A stretch of DNA of 64,000 bases from SVFI01 sp964519385 (GTDB lineage: Bacteria > Bacillota > Clostridia > Lachnospirales > Lachnospiraceae), in contig CAZFLR010000010.1 of the NCBI GenBank assembly GCA_964519385.1, positions 1 to 64,000 of the forward strand. The letters are read 5' to 3'. Position 1 is the first letter of the stretch; each line of letters opens with the position of its first letter. Of the stretch, positions 60,392 to 64,000 are shown one piece after another. The notes under the pieces are model-generated. The model saw only the letters and a program-made list of their open reading frames with translations, searched no databases and had not been told where the DNA came from. The position numbers and the translations under genes were made by a program.

Positions 60392-60682
60392 ATGGATGAG
60401 GCAATGAATACAAAACAGAGAACGCATAAGTTTATGCTGACAAACCGGCGGACATGTCTGGTGAGCGGAGTCTGTGATGTACTCTCCTTTGATTTGTCAG
60501 AAATACTTTTGGAGACAGATCAGGGAATGCTTATGATTAAGGGGAGCGATCTGCATGTCAATCGCCTGACATTGGAAAAGGGAGAGGTGGACATAGAAGG
60601 AAAGATAGATTCTTTAACCTATTCCGATGTGGCAGCTTACGGGGGAAAGGGAGAGTCTTTACTGGGAAGACTTTTTAAATAA
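60392..60682 (+). CDS. yabP: Sporulation protein YabP
   Basis: A 96-aa protein of the YabP/YqfC family. It has TNRRTCLVSGVCDVLSFDLS, ILLETDQGMLMIKGSDLHVN (as usual for the family) and a final SDVAAYGGKGESLLGRLFK. In Bacillus YabP is needed for spore formation at a coat/cortex stage. AAGGAGG precedes the ATG. It overlaps yabQ by 1 nt. Confidence 0.93.
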   Translation: MDEAMNTKQRTHKFMLTNRRTCLVSGVCDVLSFDLSEILLETDQGMLMIKGSDLHVNRLTLEKGEVDIEGKIDSLTYSDVAAYGGKGESLLGRLFK

Positions 60683-61197
60683 TGAGTACAGAAGTGATTA
60701 ATGAAAGCATTTTTTGGGGATATTGCTTTCTGACGGGCATCGCAATCACTGTGGTATATGACCTGTTCCGGATTGCCAGAAATGTGATAAGACATCCGTA
60801 TATAATTGTAGCGTTTGAAGATATTGTGTTTTGGATATTTGTATCGGTGACATTATTTCTTCTGCTTTATCACATGAATAATGGGTCACTCAGGTGGTTT
60901 GCCGTGTTCGGATTATTTGTCGGAATGCTTTTTTATAAAAAAATTTTCGGGGATATATTGGTAATTTTTATGTCAACAATTTTGAACCGAATACTACATC
61001 TTGTGGCGCGTATTATAAGCCCTCCACTAAAACTTGTGAAAGGTGCATTTTTAAAGGGATTTCACGGGGCTCGAGGGTGGTTTTTACGAAGAAAAAACAA
61101 GTTGACGGGCAACATAAAAAAAGGTAAGATTACTTTATGTAAACGCAAAAAATCAAAGAAGAGGGATGCAAATGAGTCGGAGATTACGTCGCAGTAA
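60682..61197 (+). CDS. yabQ: Sporulation membrane protein YabQ
   Basis: A 171-aa protein with four to five hydrophobic helices in the first 115 residues (FWGYCFLTGIAITVVYDLFR, then HPYIIVAFEDIVFWIFVSVT) and a long basic tail (RRKNKLTGNIKKGK). YabQ is needed for spore cortex formation in Bacillus. It overlaps yabP by 1 nt and divIC by 26 nt. Confidence 0.92.
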   Translation: MSTEVINESIFWGYCFLTGIAITVVYDLFRIARNVIRHPYIIVAFEDIVFWIFVSVTLFLLLYHMNNGSLRWFAVFGLFVGMLFYKKIFGDILVIFMSTILNRILHLVARIISPPLKLVKGAFLKGFHGARGWFLRRKNKLTGNIKKGKITLCKRKKSKKRDANESEITSQ

Positions 61198-61474
61198 AAG
61201 ACAGAGCCGGTTCGATATGATCCTCGTTGTTTCGGTGCTGCTTATTATGATGGTTCTCGTTTCGGTTGAAGGAAGGGATCTTCAGAAGAAACAGGAAGCA
61301 TATGCATTGCAGAAGACGGAACTGGAGTTGCAGATTGCAGAGCAGGAAGCAAGGGCAGAGGAGCTGGAAGAGCTGAAAAAATATGTGCAGACAGATTCCT
61401 ATGTAGAAGAGATAGCACAGGAAAAGCTGGGACTGGTACATAGCAATGAAATTTTATTCAAACTTCAAAAATAA
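61172..61474 (+). CDS. divIC: Septum formation initiator DivIC (FtsB-like)
   Basis: A 100-aa bitopic protein: basic N-terminus, one membrane helix (about 15-33) and an extracytoplasmic coiled coil (about 35-72, ELQIAEQEARAEELEELKKY), then YVEEIAQEKLGLV, the FtsB/DivIC family signature. It joins FtsL and DivIB at the septum. ATG 61172 lies after AGAGGG. The ATG at 61166 overlaps that site. It overlaps yabQ in another frame. Confidence 0.92.
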   Translation: MSRRLRRSKRQSRFDMILVVSVLLIMMVLVSVEGRDLQKKQEAYALQKTELELQIAEQEARAEELEELKKYVQTDSYVEEIAQEKLGLVHSNEILFKLQK

Positions 61475-61514
61475 AGTATATTTGTGTGAAGAAGCAAATA
61501 TACTTTATTTTTTT
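61467..61514 (+). terminator. Terminator after divIC
   Basis: AAAATAAAGTATATTTG (about 61468-61484) pairs with CAAATATACTTTATTTT (61495-61511), followed by TTT. A 17-bp stem starts within the divIC stop region. Confidence 0.88.
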
Positions 61515-61579
61515 GTCGCAATTTTCAGGAAGATTGATTCTACGCTTTGACAAATTCCGGAATGTTTTTTCGCTATACT
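61512..61579 (+). promoter_or_regulatory. Spo0A-type promoter of spoIIE
   Basis: TTGACA (61547-61552) and TATACT (61574-61579) are 21 bp apart, the long spacer typical of Spo0A-activated sigma-A promoters such as Bacillus spoIIE and spoIIG. The -35 overlaps TTTGACAAA (61546-61554), the complement of a perfect 0A box. TTTGTCGCA (61512-61520, one mismatch) lies 26 bp upstream. Confidence 0.75.
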
Positions 61580-61623
61580 TGACAGAGAAAATGTATAGGT
61601 CAGGAAGGCGGAGGAAGCTTTAA

Positions 61624-62799
61624 ATGGAAGAGAAAGAAGTGCTTACGGAATTTACGAAAAACCGGATGGTGGGATATGCAGAGCTTTTAAAGGATATTGC
61701 AAAGGTGTATCTGCCGGGAAAGGACGAGGAAGGACCGGCTGTCAGCCGGGCAGAGCTGTTTGCAAGGAAAAAGGTGAACGAACAGAGGGAAATTTTTTCG
61801 GATTTTGTGATGGATGCATCAAAGCATCTTGAGAATATCGTTGAAGCTCCGTTTGCAGGGACAAGCCTGGCAAGAAAGCAGGAAATGAAGGTTCGCAAGG
61901 AGCTTCTGAATGCGGGAATTGTGACAAAGGAGTATTACCGCGGAGAGAACAGGAACGGTTATACGGAGATTGGTATGGTAGTGAAATCAAGAGATAAATC
62001 ATATTTTGATGTGGAGGACATTGCACTGCTTCTCTCTGATATCACACATCTTTCCATGCTGCCTTCATCAGACGGAAGCACGGCTTATGTACATAATGAA
62101 TGGGCTGCTCTCTGCTTTGAGGAGGAGACAAGGTTTCAGATATACGGCGGATATGCTAAGGTAACGAAGGAAGGGGAAGAGATATCGGGAGACAATTATC
62201 TGATGAGAGAATTTGGGGACGGAACCTATATTGCAGCAATTGCCGACGGTATGGGGAGCGGTGAGAAGGCCTGCCATGACAGTGAGAATGTGCTGGCTCT
62301 CGTGGAGAAGCATATGGAATCGGGACTTTCGGTAAGAAGCTGTATTCGTGCATGTGATGAGCTTTTATATGTTCAGTATCTTGGAGAGAGGAGTGTTTCA
62401 CTGGATCTTATGGAACTGAACCTGTATACGGGAGAATGTAATCTGCATAAAAACGGAAGCGCAGCTTCTTTTTTGATTAGAAAGGGGAAGGTGACGGAGA
62501 TTTCGGCAGATAGGCTTTCTCTTGGGATTAACCCCCGAATTAAGGGCTACAGGGAGACACTTTTTTTGCAAAGCCAGGATATTATTCTGCTTTCCTCCGA
62601 CGGAGTGATGGATTTGTTTTATGATAATATGGAGCTTTTTGAATCTTATGTGGCAGGACTTGCGGGGATGAGTCTGCATGATCTGGCAGCTAATATTCTG
62701 CAGATGGCTATACGTGCCGGAGGGGGAATCATACGGGATGATATGACAATTCTGGCGGTCGGTGTGTGCGAAAAAGAGGTTGAGCCGGTTGCATTTTAG
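61624..62799 (+). CDS. spoIIE: SpoIIE-type PP2C phosphatase lacking membrane domain
   Basis: A 391-aa soluble protein. A regulatory region (about 1-185) precedes the SpoIIE/PP2C phosphatase domain (about 190-385), with metal-binding motifs EEISGDNYL, IAAIADGMGSGEKA, LLSSDGVMDLF and IIRDDMTILAVG. Bacillus SpoIIE is ~827 aa with ten membrane helices at the N-terminus. None are encoded here, and the 150 bp upstream holds only a terminator and promoter. The role would be to dephosphorylate SpoIIAA and free sigma-F. GGAGGAAG precedes the ATG. Confidence 0.9.
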   Translation: MEEKEVLTEFTKNRMVGYAELLKDIAKVYLPGKDEEGPAVSRAELFARKKVNEQREIFSDFVMDASKHLENIVEAPFAGTSLARKQEMKVRKELLNAGIVTKEYYRGENRNGYTEIGMVVKSRDKSYFDVEDIALLLSDITHLSMLPSSDGSTAYVHNEWAALCFEEETRFQIYGGYAKVTKEGEEISGDNYLMREFGDGTYIAAIADGMGSGEKACHDSENVLALVEKHMESGLSVRSCIRACDELLYVQYLGERSVSLDLMELNLYTGECNLHKNGSAASFLIRKGKVTEISADRLSLGINPRIKGYRETLFLQSQDIILLSSDGVMDLFYDNMELFESYVAGLAGMSLHDLAANILQMAIRAGGGIIRDDMTILAVGVCEKEVEPVAF

Positions 62800-62823
62800 G
62801 GATAAAAACGATATATTGAGACT

Positions 62824-64000
62824 ATGGATAAGTATAATATGTTGTGCAGACAGATGCAGGAGCAGGTGTCTGCGTTTATGAAGAAATATCATATGGTAGG
62901 TCCGGGTGAGAAGGTTCTTGTCGCTCTCTCGGGAGGGGCTGATTCGGTTTGCCTTTTCCATGTGCTGCTGGCACTTCGGGAATCCATGGATTTTTCAGTG
63001 GAAGCCGTGCATGTGAATCATATGCTGAGGGAGAGTGCGGACTCAGACGAAGAGTTTGTGAGGAACCTGTGCAGAGAGAAAGGAATTTCCCTGCATGTGT
63101 GCAGGAAAGATGTGGGACGGCTTGCAAAGGAACAAGGGATGTCGCTGGAGGAAGCAGGACGAGAGGCAAGATATTGTTTTTTTGACGAGGTTGCCCGGAA
63201 GACAGGTGCCCGGAAAATTGCCGTTGCGCACCATGCAAACGACAGAGCCGAGACGGTGCTTTTCCGTCTGTGCCGGGGAACCGGAATCAGCGGTCTTGTG
63301 GGAATCAGACCTGTCCGTGGGAATATTATAAGGCCTCTGCTTGGTATGAACCGTGCGCAGATAGAGAAATATCTGGAGACCTGTGGCAGAACATATGTGA
63401 CGGATGAGACGAATGCGGATAATGCGTATTCGAGAAACAGGATAAGAAATGAGGTGCTTCCGCTTCTTGAAAAGGTTTGTCCGGGAGCAACCGGACATTT
63501 GGCAGGTATGAGTGATTTTTCAATGCAGATTGATGACTACCTGAAGGCTTCTCTGGCAGAGGCAATGAAGGAATGTGTGGATATGACAGAGTGTGCAAAA
63601 GGAAGAATTACTCTTTTTTGCGTGCCGTGGAAGGAGCTTCATGCTTATATGCAGAGCGAAGTGATAAGGGAGTGTCTTTCCGTTCTTGCAGGAAGCAGGA
63701 AGGATATCGGAAGAGTGCATGTGGAAGATGTGGCAAGGCTTTCGACACTTCAGGTCGGGAGCAGATGCAGTCTTCCTTATGGCATGGTGGCGCAAAAGGG
63801 TTATGACAGGATTTTATTTTTTAAAAAGCTGCCTTCTGAGGATGAATTTCAGGATGAGAGTTTTTGCGCACGGGTGGAAGAAAGCCTGCTTGACGAGGGG
63901 ACGGAGGTTGTACTTCCGGACGGAAGGAGAATATCTCTGAGCGTCTCGGACTATAATTCATCCATGGATATTCCGATAAAACCATATACGAAATGGCTGG
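62824..64000 (+). CDS. tilS: tRNA(Ile)-lysidine synthetase, cut by window edge
   Basis: An open frame from ATG 62824 runs to the window end (392 codons, no stop). The PP-loop LSGGADSVCLF is at about 35-45, followed by VHVNHMLRESADSDEEFV, AVAHHANDRAETVLFRLCRG and NAYSRNRIRNEVLPLL, all TilS hallmarks. The C-terminal domain begins near 63840 (SMDIPIKPYTKWL). It converts the CAU anticodon of tRNA-Ile to lysidine. The ribosome site is weak, so translation may be coupled to spoIIE, 24 nt upstream. Order yabPQ-divIC-spoIIE-tilS is conserved in Bacillota. Confidence 0.95.
   Translation, partial: MDKYNMLCRQMQEQVSAFMKKYHMVGPGEKVLVALSGGADSVCLFHVLLALRESMDFSVEAVHVNHMLRESADSDEEFVRNLCREKGISLHVCRKDVGRLAKEQGMSLEEAGREARYCFFDEVARKTGARKIAVAHHANDRAETVLFRLCRGTGISGLVGIRPVRGNIIRPLLGMNRAQIEKYLETCGRTYVTDETNADNAYSRNRIRNEVLPLLEKVCPGATGHLAGMSDFSMQIDDYLKASLAEAMKECVDMTECAKGRITLFCVPWKELHAYMQSEVIRECLSVLAGSRKDIGRVHVEDVARLSTLQVGSRCSLPYGMVAQKGYDRILFFKKLPSEDEFQDESFCARVEESLLDEGTEVVLPDGRRISLSVSDYNSSMDIPIKPYTKWL

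Overview
The window is chromosomal DNA from a low- to mid-GC Bacillota of the class Clostridia, most likely a member of the Lachnospiraceae. The clues are a paired glgC-glgD, reverse rubrerythrin beside a PerR-type regulator, a DUF1846 protein, short (archaeal/eukaryal-type) ProRS under a T-box, consensus sigma-A promoters, strong GGAGG ribosome sites, and sporulation genes (spoVG, yabP, yabQ, spoIIE, a CotS-like kinase). Genus cannot be decided from sequence reading alone.

Layout. 0-0.2 kb: ends of a tRNA cluster (Gly, Phe; minus strand). 0.3-2.5 kb: a CNNM/CorC-type transporter preceded by an acidic 27-codon leader ORF whose stop codon lies in the loop of a terminator hairpin, then a membrane protein. 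2.5-5.3 kb (minus): a secreted BIG2-like protein and an O-antigen-ligase-like membrane protein. 5.4-7.8 kb: CBS protein, CmpB-type membrane protein, and (minus) PerR-rubrerythrin with its own Fur-type 7-1-7 operator. 7.9-15.5 kb: a two-component system, a pseudouridine synthase, an AI-2E family exporter and a lipoprotein/SurA-like surface operon, then a small helical protein behind a three-hairpin leader. 15.5-20.5 kb (minus): prs, dnaI-like, dnaD, a seven-site DnaA-box-like cluster, murC. 20.8-26.9 kb: glgC-glgD, spoVG, a hybrid sensor kinase with receiver and HPt domains, and a two-receiver regulator. 27-33.3 kb (minus): a chemoreceptor, a second two-component system, mutS2. 33.4-37.1 kb: an HtrA-like protein lacking catalytic His and Asp, yhaM, rlmD.

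37.1-42.2 kb looks like an acquired accessory island. It starts with a tiny ORF, an XRE-type regulator with a perfect 11-1-11 palindrome over its start region and a broken ORF6N fragment. It continues with an unusual gene trio: a MATE transporter fused to a cytidylate-kinase-like domain, an amidohydrolase fused to an OB-fold-like domain, and an ACMSD/resorcylate-decarboxylase-type amidohydrolase. This is the best candidate in the window for an undescribed small-molecule processing and export system.

42.3-55.7 kb: a lipoprotein amidase, uraA and upp (convergent, uracil salvage), DUF1846, a D,D-carboxypeptidase, an MFS transporter, T-box-proS, ackA and an ArsB/CitM-type permease. 55.7-64 kb: cca, a CotS-like kinase, a PEGA lipoprotein, hup, rqcP, yabP, yabQ, divIC, spoIIE, tilS. 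The last block is the classic Firmicutes yabO-P-Q-divIC-spoIIE-tilS order. Here yabP has a sigma-E-like promoter, spoIIE has a Spo0A-type promoter (21-bp spacer, 0A boxes), and SpoIIE itself has no membrane domain.
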